A stretch of DNA of 64,000 nucleotides from Aldehydirespirator sp965204875 (GTDB lineage Bacteria > Actinomycetota > Acidimicrobiia > Acidimicrobiales > Aldehydirespiratoraceae), in assembly GCA_965204875.1 (NCBI GenBank), contig OZ242020.1, forward strand, positions 2,480,001 to 2,544,000. The letters run 5' to 3'. Positions 24,249 to 33,017 of the stretch are shown one piece after another (position 1 is the first letter of the stretch; every line of letters begins with the position of its first letter). The position numbers and the translations under genes were made by a program. The notes beneath the pieces are model-generated. The model saw only the letters and a list, made by a program, of their open reading frames with translations, did no database searches and was not told where the DNA came from.

Positions 24249-25892
24249 TTGATTACTGAGCACAACGGCAGCGCGGCGCAAGCGGCACCCTGGTGGGAGG
24301 GCGCGGTCGGCTACCAGATCTACGTGCGCTCCTTCGCTGACGCCAGCGGCGACGGCATGGGCGACCTGCGCGGCATCACCGAGCGCCTCGACTACTTGAG
24401 CTGGCTGGGGGTTGACGCCGTGTGGCTCACTCCCTTCTACCCCTCGCCTGGTCACGACCACGGCTACGACGTGAGCGACTACTGCGACGTGGCGCCCGCC
24501 CACGGCAACCTCGACGACTTCGACCGCCTGATCGAGCGGGCCCACGCGCTCGGCCTGAAGGTGGTGGTCGACATCGTGCCCAACCACACGTCCATCGAGC
24601 ACGAGTGGTTCGTCGAGGCCCGCCGGGGGCGCCACAGCCCGGGCCGGGACCGCTACGTGTGGGCGGACCCCGCTGCCGGCGGCGGCCCTCCCAACAACTG
24701 GATCAGCCACTTCGGCGGTCCGGCCTGGACGCTGGACGAGGCGTCCGGTCAGTACTGGTGCCATCTCTTCCTTCCCGAGCAGCCCGATCTCAACTGGCGC
24801 GATGAGCGGGTGCGGGAGGACTTCGACCGGATCCTGCGCTGGTGGATCGAGCGCGGCGTCGACGGGTTCCGCATCGATGTCGCCGCCGGGCTGGTCAAGG
24901 ATGCCGGACTGCGCGACAACCCCCAGATCGCTCCGGTCAGCGCCGGCATGGACCCACGGGCGGCATTCGCAACCTTCGAGCACCGCCACGACATGGACCA
25001 GCCGGGAACCCTTGAGGTCTTCCGCCGCTGGCGGCGCATCTGCGAGCCCCATGACGTGATGCTGCTGGGCGAGGTCGGCCTCAGGGAGCCGGAACGCGTC
25101 GCTGCCTACGTGGCGCCGGGCGTGCTGAACCGCACCTTCTTCCTGCCGATGTCGTGGATCGGCTGGGCGCCGGGCGACATTCTGGCGATGATCACCGAGA
25201 TGCAGGCCGCCTCCGCGGACGGCGTGTCGTGGGTGTTGAGCAACCATGACCGCATGCGTGTGGCCGAGCGTTTCGGCGGGCCCGACGCTCCGGCGGAGGC
25301 AGGGGCGCTGCGGGCGCTGGCCGTCACGACGCTGACGATGGGGCTGGGAGGCACCCCCTTCCTGTACCAGGGCGAGGAGCTGGGACTCAGCGACGGCGTC
25401 CTGGCCCCCGGAGGGCTGCAGGACCCTGTGTCGGTGCGCAATCCCGGCGCGGTGAGCGGGCGCGACGGCTGCCGCACGCCGATGCCCTGGGACGGCTCCG
25501 GCAACAACGGGTTCTCGGTAGCGGCGCCATGGATCGAAGCCCTGCCTCGTCCCGATTCTGAGACCGTCGCCGGCCAGCGCGATGATCCCGGCGCCGTAGT
25601 GCACCGCTACCGCGAGCTGCTCGCCGTGCGACGGCACCATCGCGACCTGTGGCAGGCACCCGCCGAGTGGATCGACACGCCCGATCCGCTGGTGGCGGCG
25701 CTGCGCCGGGGCTCTACCGTCGTCGTCGCCAACCTGGCCCCCGAACCGGCCGCCGTCGGCCTCGGACTCGGCTCCGGCGGCTGGGAGGTCGCCTTTGCCA
25801 GCCGGGAAGGTTGCCGCCTCGAGGGCCCGTCCGGTGACACCGTGTCGCTGCCGGCCGAGTCTGCCGCCATCGTGACCGCACGCCGGCCCTAG
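24249..25892 (+). CDS. GH13 alpha-glucosidase / oligo-glucosidase
   Basis: This cytoplasmic enzyme cleaves glucose from short alpha-glucosides. The 547-residue protein has WWEGAVGYQIYVRSF at the start. The GH13 regions follow: VDIVPNHTS (region I), DGFRIDVAAG with the nucleophile Asp (II), MLLGEVG with the acid Glu (III) and VLSNHDRMR (IV). HDHGYDVSDYCDV and the oligo-1,6/alpha-glucosidase type domain B support alpha-glucosidase over amylase. Translation starts at TTG 24249 after an AGGAG site. An operator lies upstream and transporter genes downstream, so it probably digests the imported sugar. Region IV has HDRMR in place of the usual HDQPR. Confidence 0.92.
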   Translation: MITEHNGSAAQAAPWWEGAVGYQIYVRSFADASGDGMGDLRGITERLDYLSWLGVDAVWLTPFYPSPGHDHGYDVSDYCDVAPAHGNLDDFDRLIERAHALGLKVVVDIVPNHTSIEHEWFVEARRGRHSPGRDRYVWADPAAGGGPPNNWISHFGGPAWTLDEASGQYWCHLFLPEQPDLNWRDERVREDFDRILRWWIERGVDGFRIDVAAGLVKDAGLRDNPQIAPVSAGMDPRAAFATFEHRHDMDQPGTLEVFRRWRRICEPHDVMLLGEVGLREPERVAAYVAPGVLNRTFFLPMSWIGWAPGDILAMITEMQAASADGVSWVLSNHDRMRVAERFGGPDAPAEAGALRALAVTTLTMGLGGTPFLYQGEELGLSDGVLAPGGLQDPVSVRNPGAVSGRDGCRTPMPWDGSGNNGFSVAAPWIEALPRPDSETVAGQRDDPGAVVHRYRELLAVRRHHRDLWQAPAEWIDTPDPLVAALRRGSTVVVANLAPEPAAVGLGLGSGGWEVAFASREGCRLEGPSGDTVSLPAESAAIVTARRP

Positions 25893-26037
25893 CGCAGCGG
25901 CGAGCCGCGAGCCGCGGCCGGGCTGCCAGCAGACGGACACGGCGAGGCAGGCAGTATCAGCACTGCGGCCGGGGTTGCCGGCGAACGGACACAGCGAAGC
26001 GGAAGCACTAGCGCAGCGGCGAACCGCGAGCCGCGGC
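25889..26037. repeat. 30-bp repeat covering the glucosidase stop codon
   Basis: The block starting ctagcgcagcggcga at 25889, which includes the TAG stop, recurs at 26008 with one mismatch over 30 bp, a period of 119. A second echo (ggacac...gcagtatcagcact versus ggacac...gcggaagcact) lies between them. The stretch has no gene. Confidence 0.85.
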
Positions 26038-26083
26038 TGCTGGCAGGGAAGTGAGCAGTCGCAGGCAGGGAGAGGTTTGCCGA

Positions 26084-27097
26084 ATGGTGCAGCGCCGGCC
26101 GACCATAAACGACATCGCATCAGCGGCCGGGGTCTCGGTCGCCACGGTGAGCAGGGCGCTGCGGGACCTGCCCAACGTCGCCCCGGCGACCCGCGACAGG
26201 GTCGCTCAGGTCGCGGCAGAACTCCGCTACGAGGTCAACCCGCAGGCCTCCCGCCTCGCCTCGGGCCGGGCTTGGACCATCGGCGTGGTGGCCCCGCTGT
26301 TCGGCACCTGGTTCCCCTCCCGTGCTCTCGGCGGGATTAACTCGGTCGTCGTGAAGGCGGGCTACGACCTGCTCATCTCCATGATGGCCGCCCCCGAGGA
26401 CCGGCATCGCTTCCTCGAGAGCGCCAGTTCCTTCTGCCGCCGCGTCGACGGGATAGTCCTCATCGACACTTTCGTCAGCGCTCAGCAGGACACTGCACGC
26501 GCCGCCTTCGACCGGCCTCTGGTGGCGGTCGGCGAGCGGCTCGAAGGTGCTGCCTCGATCGCCATCGACAACCGGCGAGCCGCCTGCCGCGCCGTCGAGC
26601 ACCTGATCGGGCTCGGGCACAGCCGCATCGGCCTGATAGCCGGTGACGAGCTCGAGGACCCGCCGTCGCCGGTAGCGCGCCAGCGCAGGCTCGGCTACGG
26701 CGACGCCCTGAGGGGTGCGGGAATCGCCGTGCGGCCGGAACTCACGGTCAGCACCGACTGGTCGGCCACGGGCGGCGCCAGGGCGATGTCGGAGCTGCTC
26801 GGCGGCGCCCGTGCGCCCACGGCGGTCTTCTGCATGTCCGACGAGATGGCCTTCGGTGCGCTTCAGACTGCCCGAGACGCCGGCCAGCGGGTGCCCGGTG
26901 ACCTGTCCGTCATCGGCTTCGACGACCACGAGCTCTCCGGCGCGCTCGGGCTGACGACAATGCGGCAGGCGGTGAACGAGATGGGCGTGCGCGCCGCGCG
27001 CACCCTGCTGGGTCTGATCGACGGCAGCGAGCCCGTGGCCGACATCACCTGGGAGGTGCCACTGATGGTGCGGAGCACGACCGCGCCCGCAGGTTGA
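26084..27097 (+). CDS. LacI-family transcriptional regulator
   Basis: This 337-residue repressor-type protein has the LacI helix-turn-helix at its N-terminus (PTINDIASAAGVSVATVSRA, residues about 6-25) and a periplasmic-binding-like effector domain. The domain includes IGVVAPLFGTWF, VDGIVLIDTF, HLIGLGHSRIGLIAG and VPGDLSVIGFDDHE. The ATG at 26084 follows a GGGAGAGG site; GTG 26051 is an in-frame alternative. It sits between the glucosidase and the sugar ABC transporter, both preceded by cre-like palindromes, so it is the likely local regulator responding to the imported sugar. Confidence 0.92.
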   Translation: MVQRRPTINDIASAAGVSVATVSRALRDLPNVAPATRDRVAQVAAELRYEVNPQASRLASGRAWTIGVVAPLFGTWFPSRALGGINSVVVKAGYDLLISMMAAPEDRHRFLESASSFCRRVDGIVLIDTFVSAQQDTARAAFDRPLVAVGERLEGAASIAIDNRRAACRAVEHLIGLGHSRIGLIAGDELEDPPSPVARQRRLGYGDALRGAGIAVRPELTVSTDWSATGGARAMSELLGGARAPTAVFCMSDEMAFGALQTARDAGQRVPGDLSVIGFDDHELSGALGLTTMRQAVNEMGVRAARTLLGLIDGSEPVADITWEVPLMVRSTTAPAG

Positions 27098-27191
27098 CGC
27101 CGCAGGGTTGCCGCCGGCAGGTAGCGCGCTGGCAGGTGGCCGCCGGCAGGTTGTCCAGGTTGCCGGGTGCAGGTTGATGACGGCAGGTTGA
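27089..27191. repeat. Repeats of the lacI stop region
   Basis: GCAGGTTGA, containing the TGA stop of the LacI-family gene (27089-27097), recurs at 27169-27177 and 27183-27191, among several shorter gccggcaggt echoes. The region is noncoding and leads into the operator at 27224. Confidence 0.7.
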
Positions 27192-27223
27192 TACCGTGCC
27201 TCGGAGCCGGTAATGTCCGGCGC

Positions 27224-27237
27224 TGTAAACGCTTACA
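27224..27237. promoter_or_regulatory. LacI-family (cre-like) operator before the sugar-binding protein gene
   Basis: TGTAAACGCTTACA is an almost perfect palindrome of the LacI/GalR type. It ends 16 bp before the ATG of the binding-protein gene, so bound repressor would block initiation. It matches the site at 24202 at the conserved positions. Confidence 0.82.
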
Positions 27238-27253
27238 TCCCTGGGAGGGAAAC

Positions 27254-28768
27254 ATGAGGAAACATTCACGCCTGTGGCTCGTTCTCGGAGCGCTGCTGTC
27301 GTTCAGCCTGGTTGCCGCGGCCTGCGGCGACGACGATGACGACACGCCGGCTGCCCCGACCACGACGGCGGCCCCCGCCATGGCCGATGACGGCATGGAC
27401 GACGACATGGCCGATGGCGGCATGGGCGACGAAGACATGCACGAGCACGAAGACGGCGAGATGCACGACCACGACGACGAGGACATGCACGAGCACGAAG
27501 ACGGCGAGATGCACGACGACGAAGAGATGCACGACGACGATGGCATGTCCGACGGCGAGATGGGCATGGACCTCAGCGGCACGACCGTTGAGATCCTCGG
27601 CCCCGAGACCGGCGAGGAGGGCGAGGGGTTCCTCGCCGCCTTCGCGCCGTTCGAGGAGCGCACCGGCATCGACGTGCAGTACACCGGCACCCGCGATGCC
27701 ACCACCGAGCTGAACCTGGCCCTCGAGGCCGGCGAGCCGCCCGACATCGTGGTCATCCCGCAGCCGGGCCGGATCGTGCAGTACGGCAACGAGGGCGCCG
27801 CGGTAGCCATCCCGCAGTCGATTCTCGACAACATCGCAGGTTCCTACGACCCGTTCTGGTTCGACCTCGCGTCAGCGGGCGGCAGCGTGTACGGCGTGCC
27901 GAACAAGGGCGACGTCAAGAGCCTCGTCTGGTACAGCCCGCAGGTCTTCGCCGACAACGGCTACGAGATCCCGCAGACCTGGGCAGAGCTCGAGGCCCTG
28001 ATGGAGCAGATCAAGGCCAACGGCCAGGTTCCGTGGTGCGTCGGCATCGAGTCCGGCGACGCCACCGGCTGGGTCTTCACCGACTGGATGGAGGACATGA
28101 TGCTGCGCCTCCACGGCCCCGACGTCTATGACCAGTGGGTCTCCAACGAGATCCCCTTCGACGACCCCCGTGTCATCGAGGTCGCGGAGTACATCGGCGG
28201 GCTGTGGTTCGCTGAGGGCAACGTGCTCGGAGGCCGCGACCTGATCGCCGCCACCGGCTTCAGGGAGGCCGCGCTGCCGCTGGCCGACGGCGAGTGCGTG
28301 CTGCACCGCCAGGCCAACTTCGCCGGCGCCTTCTTCACCGAGATCGGCGCCGAGCTCGGCCCCGACGGCGACGTCAACGTGTTCTACCTGCCGACCGTCT
28401 CTGACGAGTTCGGCCGGGTGGTGCTCGGTGCGGGCACGCACGCGGTGGCCTTCACCGACAAGCCCGAGACCCTCGCCGTGCTCGAGTACATCGGCACCGC
28501 CGAGTACGCCAACACCCGGCTAACGGCCGGCAAGGGCGGCTTCCTGTCCCCCAACCGCGATCACGACACGTCCCTGTACGAGTCGGACTTCGACCGCGGC
28601 CTCGCCGAGATCCTCGTCAGCGCCGACCCGTTCCGCTTCGATGCCTCCGACCTGATGCCGGGCGAGGTCGGCGCCGGTGAGTTCTGGCGCTCGGCCACCG
28701 ACTACGTGTCGGGTGCCAAGACGGCCGAGGAGTTCGCCGAGGACACCCAGGACGCCTGGCCCTCCTGA
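27254..28768 (+). CDS. Carbohydrate ABC transporter substrate-binding lipoprotein with His/Met/acidic linker
   Basis: This 504-residue extracytoplasmic solute-binding protein has a signal peptide and lipobox LVAAAC with Cys24. An unusual linker at about residues 40-105 is made almost only of Asp, Glu, His, Met and Gly and contains DMHEHEDGEMHD twice. The type-1 sugar-binding fold follows: VEILGPETGEEGEGF, GTRDATTELNLALEAGEPPD and VYGVPNKGDVKSLVWY. This pattern resembles AglE-type alpha-glucoside binding proteins. The ATG follows a GGGAGGGA site. With the two permeases downstream and the glucosidase upstream, an alpha-glucoside is the likely ligand (inference). The linker could bind metal or act as a flexible stalk. 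Confidence 0.88.
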   Translation: MRKHSRLWLVLGALLSFSLVAAACGDDDDDTPAAPTTTAAPAMADDGMDDDMADGGMGDEDMHEHEDGEMHDHDDEDMHEHEDGEMHDDEEMHDDDGMSDGEMGMDLSGTTVEILGPETGEEGEGFLAAFAPFEERTGIDVQYTGTRDATTELNLALEAGEPPDIVVIPQPGRIVQYGNEGAAVAIPQSILDNIAGSYDPFWFDLASAGGSVYGVPNKGDVKSLVWYSPQVFADNGYEIPQTWAELEALMEQIKANGQVPWCVGIESGDATGWVFTDWMEDMMLRLHGPDVYDQWVSNEIPFDDPRVIEVAEYIGGLWFAEGNVLGGRDLIAATGFREAALPLADGECVLHRQANFAGAFFTEIGAELGPDGDVNVFYLPTVSDEFGRVVLGAGTHAVAFTDKPETLAVLEYIGTAEYANTRLTAGKGGFLSPNRDHDTSLYESDFDRGLAEILVSADPFRFDASDLMPGEVGAGEFWRSATDYVSGAKTAEEFAEDTQDAWPS

Positions 28769-28817
28769 GCCCGGGCCCGCAGGCCACCAGGCCACTAGGC
28801 CGGCAACAACAGCGAGA

Positions 28818-28848
28818 GTGCGTGGGGCGCGACCGGTGCCCCACGCAC
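28818..28848 (+). terminator. Strong hairpin between binding-protein and permease genes
   Basis: An 11-bp perfect stem (gtgcgtggggc / gccccacgcac) with a 9-nt loop lies 50 bp after the stop. There is no T tract. In ABC operons such a hairpin commonly lowers expression of the permeases relative to the binding protein. Confidence 0.55.
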
Positions 28849-29112
28849 CGCTGTTTGCGGCCCCCGCCGTGCGTCTCTGGGCACAGGGGCATGACTCGGG
28901 TACCGGCAGAGTGCTCCAACGCACCGCTGCCGCCGGGCTAATGTCACGGCGGATATCGCTCGAGTGGGCGTCGCGACCGGCAAGGCCGCAGTGCCCGCTC
29001 ACCAGAGACCTCCGGGAATCTGTGAGACCCGGAATCTTCTGTGGGCCCCGGGATCCGCGGAGACCCGGGATCCTCAGGAACCGAGATCTAGGAAACTGAG
29101 AGGCTGAGGCCG
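28849..29112. other. Gap before the permease genes
   Basis: The remainder of the 344-bp gap (28769-29112) carries no gene. It contains reiterated short blocks (gagacccgg, gggatcc, ggaatc) and a repeated gcaccgctg. No clear promoter was found, so the permeases are probably read through from the binding-protein gene. Confidence 0.5.
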
Positions 29113-30735
29113 GTGGACCAGATCATCACCATGATCGTCACGGTGGTGCTGTCCCTGGCCGCGGCCGCGGCGGTGTTCATCGGCGCCAGCCGCGCCGTCG
29201 ACCAGACCGTGCCGCGCTGGCCGGCCTTCACGGCCGTGATCGGCGCCGCCGCCGGTGCCGTGGTCGGGGCCGCGGTGCAGCACAACGGCTGGCTTCCCGC
29301 CGGACCGGCGCTGGCGGGGCCCCTCAAGGCCGGCTGGCTGGTGATCGCAGCGGCCACGATCGCGGGCGCGGCTGCCGGAGCCGGCGCCGGGCGTCTGCTG
29401 ATCCCGAGCCGCGAGAGCCGCAGCGCCTGGGAGGGCAGGCTGCGACCCTGGGTGTTCGTGGGGCCCGCGCTGGCCTTCGTCACGCTCGGGCTCGTGATCC
29501 CGGGCCTGCGCACCGTCTTCCTGTCGCTCAAGAACGGCCCCAGGGGCCGGCAGGCCGGCTTCACGCTCGAGCACTACACCGACATCTTCACCGACGACGA
29601 GTACTTCACCTTTGACGGCTGGGCGCAGATCTTCACCAGCCGCCTCTTCATCGCCGGCCTCGCCGCGGTCGTGGTGGCGGGACTCGTGGCCTGGGCCAGC
29701 GCGGCGCGCATCGTCGGCGGCGACCGGCAGGCCCGCTCGGCCGGGCGCCTCCTGCGGATCCTGGGGATCGCCGCCGCGGTCCTCGCCGTGGCGCCCGCCG
29801 CCGCCTTCGCCGAGTCGCTGGCGCGCGACCCCAACCGCTCGGCCATCATGGACGTGCTCACGGTCGTCTTCTCCAGCCGGCTCACCCTCACCGTCGTGGT
29901 GCTGGCGGCCGCGGGCCTTCTGGGCGTCTGGATGATGGCTCGCAGCGGGCGCCACCGACTCGAGCTCGACTGGGGCACGCCGGGATCGTCGACGATGCTG
30001 GTGCTGGGGGCGATCCTGCTGGTGTTCGGCGCGCTGTCGACGCTTCAGGCCGTCGTGTGGAACAACATCTGGTGGGTGGTCACGGTGGCGGGCCTGTCCA
30101 CCGTGGCCGGGCTGCTGCTCGCCGTCCTCGCTGAGCGAGCGCGCGGCGAGAGGCTCGCCAAGACGCTGATCTTCATGCCCATGGCCATCTCGATGGTCGG
30201 AGCCGCGGTGATCTGGGACTTCATGTACGAGGTCCAGGCGACGGGCAACCAGACAGGGCTGTTCAACGCCGTGCTCCAGGGCCTCGGGTTCTCGAGCCGC
30301 GGCTTCTTCATCAACTCCTCGATGATTCCCTGGAACAACTTCTGGATCATGATCATCATGGTCTGGATCCAGACGGGGTTCGCCATGGTCGTGCTGTCCG
30401 CGGCCATCAGAGCGGTTCCCGAAGAGCTGCTCGAGGCCGCCCGCGTGGACGGCGCCGGCGAGGCACAGACCTTCTGGCGGGTCGTGATACCGCAGATCCG
30501 CCCCACGATCATCGTGGTGGTCACCACCCTGATCGTCATCGTGACGAAGGTCTTCGACCTAGTCAAGGCCACGACCAACGGAGCCAACCGCACCAACGTC
30601 CTCGCCAACGAGATGTTCGACCAGCTGCGCGACCGCAACTTCACCTCCAGCAGCGCCTTCGCCGTGGTGCTGCTGGCTCTGGTGCTGCCTGTGATGATCT
30701 TCAACATCCGCCGGCTCCAGAGGGAGCTGGCATGA
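29113..30735 (+). CDS. Sugar ABC transporter permease (MalF/AglF-like), long form
   Basis: This 540-residue membrane subunit is much longer than the usual roughly 300 residues. An N-terminal part with several extra hydrophobic helices (residues 1-100 and 180-300) precedes the conserved core. The EAA loop that contacts the ATPase is EELLEAARVDGAGEAQTFWR, followed by VVIPQIRPT, in the C-terminal third. The GTG start at 29113 has only a weak GAGGC site. It overlaps the next permease gene by 4 bp (ATGA). It pairs with the adjacent MalG-like subunit and probably with the ATPase encoded at 35231-36430. Confidence 0.9.
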   Translation: MDQIITMIVTVVLSLAAAAAVFIGASRAVDQTVPRWPAFTAVIGAAAGAVVGAAVQHNGWLPAGPALAGPLKAGWLVIAAATIAGAAAGAGAGRLLIPSRESRSAWEGRLRPWVFVGPALAFVTLGLVIPGLRTVFLSLKNGPRGRQAGFTLEHYTDIFTDDEYFTFDGWAQIFTSRLFIAGLAAVVVAGLVAWASAARIVGGDRQARSAGRLLRILGIAAAVLAVAPAAAFAESLARDPNRSAIMDVLTVVFSSRLTLTVVVLAAAGLLGVWMMARSGRHRLELDWGTPGSSTMLVLGAILLVFGALSTLQAVVWNNIWWVVTVAGLSTVAGLLLAVLAERARGERLAKTLIFMPMAISMVGAAVIWDFMYEVQATGNQTGLFNAVLQGLGFSSRGFFINSSMIPWNNFWIMIIMVWIQTGFAMVVLSAAIRAVPEELLEAARVDGAGEAQTFWRVVIPQIRPTIIVVVTTLIVIVTKVFDLVKATTNGANRTNVLANEMFDQLRDRNFTSSSAFAVVLLALVLPVMIFNIRRLQRELA

Positions 30736-31682
30736 GCGCCGCGCCGGCCGTTCCCGCACCGGCCCTGCCCGCTCCGGCGGGCCGGCGGATGCGCCAGCTG
30801 CTCGGGGCGGTGCCGACCTGGGTCATGTGGCTGGTGGTCGTGCTGTGGACGGTGCCCACCATCGGCCTCTTCGTGTCGTCCTTCCGCAAGGTCGAGGACA
30901 TCAACGACTCGGGCTGGTGGACCGCCTGGGGCGACCTCGACAACCTGACCCTGCAGAACTACCGGGACATCTTCCGCGAGACGGCCGCGCAGCCCTCCAT
31001 GTGGGAGTTCGCGCTCAACTCGATGGCCATAGTGGTGCCGGCCACCGTCGTTCCCGTAGCCGTGGCCGCCTTCGCCGCCTACGGGTTCGCCTGGATGGAG
31101 TTCCGGGGCCGCAACTGGCTGTTCATCGGGCTGGTCACGATGATCGCGCTGCCCAACCAGATGGCCTTCGTGCCCCTGCTGCAACTCTTCAACAACGGTG
31201 CCCGCCTGACCGTCCCCGGGCTGGACTGGACCCTGGTGCTGGTGCCCGACTTCGGCCTGGCCAACACGGCCGCCGCGGTCTGGCTCACCCACACGGCCTT
31301 CGGGCTGCCCCTCGCCGTGCTGCTGCTGCACAACTTCGTTAGCCAGCTGCCGCGGGAGATCTTCGAGGCGGCCCGCATCGACGGCGCCAGCCACTTCACG
31401 GTGTTCTGGCGCCTGGTGCTGCCGCTGGCCCGCCCCGCGCTGGCCGCGTTCGCGGTGTTCCAGTTCCTGTGGACATGGAACGACTACCTGATCGCCGCCG
31501 TGCTGCTCACAGACAACGAGCCCATGACGGTGGCGCTCGTCAACCTCGTGGGGGAGCGGGGATCGAACTTCCAGCTGCGGTTCGCGTCCGCCTTCGTGAT
31601 CATGGTGATCCCGCTGATCGTGTTCTTCGCGCTCCAGCGCCACTTCGTGCGGGGCCTGCTCGCCGGCTCCGTCAAGGGGTGA
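30732..31682 (+). CDS. Sugar ABC transporter permease (MalG/AglG-like)
   Basis: This 316-residue second permease has six hydrophobic helices and the EAA loop REIFEAARIDGASHFTVFWR, followed by LVLPLARPAL. A Pro/Ala-rich N-terminal tail of about 20 residues precedes the first helix. LTLQNYRDIF is the periplasmic stretch found in the MalG group. Translation is coupled to the upstream permease by the ATGA overlap. The gene ends the plus-strand transport run and is convergent with the Gfo/Idh gene. Confidence 0.92.
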   Translation: MSAAPAVPAPALPAPAGRRMRQLLGAVPTWVMWLVVVLWTVPTIGLFVSSFRKVEDINDSGWWTAWGDLDNLTLQNYRDIFRETAAQPSMWEFALNSMAIVVPATVVPVAVAAFAAYGFAWMEFRGRNWLFIGLVTMIALPNQMAFVPLLQLFNNGARLTVPGLDWTLVLVPDFGLANTAAAVWLTHTAFGLPLAVLLLHNFVSQLPREIFEAARIDGASHFTVFWRLVLPLARPALAAFAVFQFLWTWNDYLIAAVLLTDNEPMTVALVNLVGERGSNFQLRFASAFVIMVIPLIVFFALQRHFVRGLLAGSVKG

Positions 31683-31734
31683 ACGCTCGGCGGCTTTCCC
31701 ACGGGGCGGCGGGCGGAACGACGGTGCTGTCTCC

Positions 31735-31821
31735 CTAGAGCACCTCCGCCAGGCGACACATCGGGGCTCGCTGGGTCCGAAGCCGTTGTCGCGCCGTTGC
31801 TAGAGCACCTCAGCCAGGCGA
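31735..31821. repeat. 22-bp repeat covering the Gfo/Idh stop codon
   Basis: The last codons and stop of the minus-strand gene (31800-31821) recur at 31735-31756 with one mismatch, a 65-bp period. The outer copy lies in the convergent intergenic gap and codes for nothing. Confidence 0.88.
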
Positions 31822-32951
31822 ACCGGTGCCCCGGTGACGATCGAGCGGTGCCCGGCCTCGCCCATGGCCACCGCCTTCAGTCCCGCCGACAGGCTGGCCT
31901 GCGACGAGGCTCGGCGGCCGGCTGCGTCCAGGGTGCCGGCAGCCTGCAGGAAGCGCTCGTGCTCGATGTAGCTGGAGCCGTGGTGGAGCCCCTCGTAGGC
32001 GGCGGTGCTGGAGACGCGCACGCTGGCGACGTTGCCGATGCCGTGGGTGCCCCGGAGCCCGGTGCGCACCGTTCCCTCGGGCACGAGCGCCTCGACCTTG
32101 CCCGCGTCGCCCATCACGGCGAACTCCTGCTGGTTGTGGGTGGCCTCGGCGAACATGCACAGGTCCAGCCCGGCGCGGGCGCCGTCGTCGTAGTCGACCA
32201 CCACGTAGGCGCTGTCGATGATGTCTGGCGTCCGGCCCCCGTAGCGCTCGTGCAGGTGGTTGACCATCTGGCTTCCCGAGGCGAAGACACGCTCCGGCTC
32301 ACCCGGCATCACCTGGTTCATGAGGTCGAAGAAGTGGCAGCACTTCTCCACCAGGGTTCCGCCGGTGTTCTCGGCGAACCGGTTCCAGGCGGCGACCTTG
32401 TCGAGGAACGGGAACCGGTGCTCGCGCAGCGACGCCATCCGCACCCTGCCGACCGTGCCGGCGCGCACCTCGGAGATGAGGCGGGCGAACGGGGCCATGA
32501 AGCGGTACTCGAGGCCGACCCAGACGAGCCCGCCGTGGTCGGCGGCGCGCTCGATCACCCGGCGACAGTCGGCGACGCTGGTGCAAAGGGGCTTCTCCAC
32601 CAGCACGTGGAGCTCGCAGCCGAGCACGTCGTGCAGCACCCCGGCATGGCTCGAGTTGGGGGTGGCGATGACCACCGCGTCGCAGAGTCCCGAGGCGAGC
32701 AGGTCGCGATGGTCCTCGAAGCGCGCCGCGGCCGGCGCCAGCGCCGCAGCAGCGGACAGCGAGGCCGGATGGGGGTCGGCCAGCGCCGTCACGCAGGCAC
32801 CTTCCAGGTGCGAGATGTTGGCGACGTGCTCGCGGCCCATCATGCCGGTGCCGATCACGCCGTAGCGCAGCCCCGAGCCGCTCGACGGTCCTGACATCGG
32901 CGTGAACGCCGGTGCGGGATCGTCCACCCGCACCGGGTTGTGAGTTCGCAT
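31800..32951 (-). CDS. Gfo/Idh/MocA-family NAD(P)-dependent dehydrogenase
   Basis: This 383-residue oxidoreductase has an N-terminal nucleotide fold (LRYGVIGTGMMGREHVANIS). The family motif HVLVEKPLC has the conserved Lys, and a C-terminal domain follows (GGTLVEKCCHFFDLMNQV). Family members act on sugars, inositols or glycosides. The start is the ATG at 32951; the internal ATG at 32897 gives a form closer to the Rossmann start. A 40-bp segment in it (32402-32441) also occurs next to cobS. It is convergent with the permease genes and divergent from the aldo/keto reductase, so a role in sugar metabolism is likely. Confidence 0.88.
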   Translation of the reverse strand: MRTHNPVRVDDPAPAFTPMSGPSSGSGLRYGVIGTGMMGREHVANISHLEGACVTALADPHPASLSAAAALAPAAARFEDHRDLLASGLCDAVVIATPNSSHAGVLHDVLGCELHVLVEKPLCTSVADCRRVIERAADHGGLVWVGLEYRFMAPFARLISEVRAGTVGRVRMASLREHRFPFLDKVAAWNRFAENTGGTLVEKCCHFFDLMNQVMPGEPERVFASGSQMVNHLHERYGGRTPDIIDSAYVVVDYDDGARAGLDLCMFAEATHNQQEFAVMGDAGKVEALVPEGTVRTGLRGTHGIGNVASVRVSSTAAYEGLHHGSSYIEHERFLQAAGTLDAAGRRASSQASLSAGLKAVAMGEAGHRSIVTGAPVRLAEVL

Positions 32952-33005
32952 GTTCAACGGTCTCTCGGATTCGCAGACACGGTGCTCGCCGAACCGGCTC
33001 GCAGG

Positions 33006-33011
33006 TAGGTT
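33006..33011 (+). promoter_or_regulatory. Leaderless-type -10 of the aldo/keto reductase gene
   Basis: TAGGTT ends 6 bp before the GTG at 33018, without a ribosome-binding site. Confidence 0.55.
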
Positions 33012-33017
33012 GGCGCG

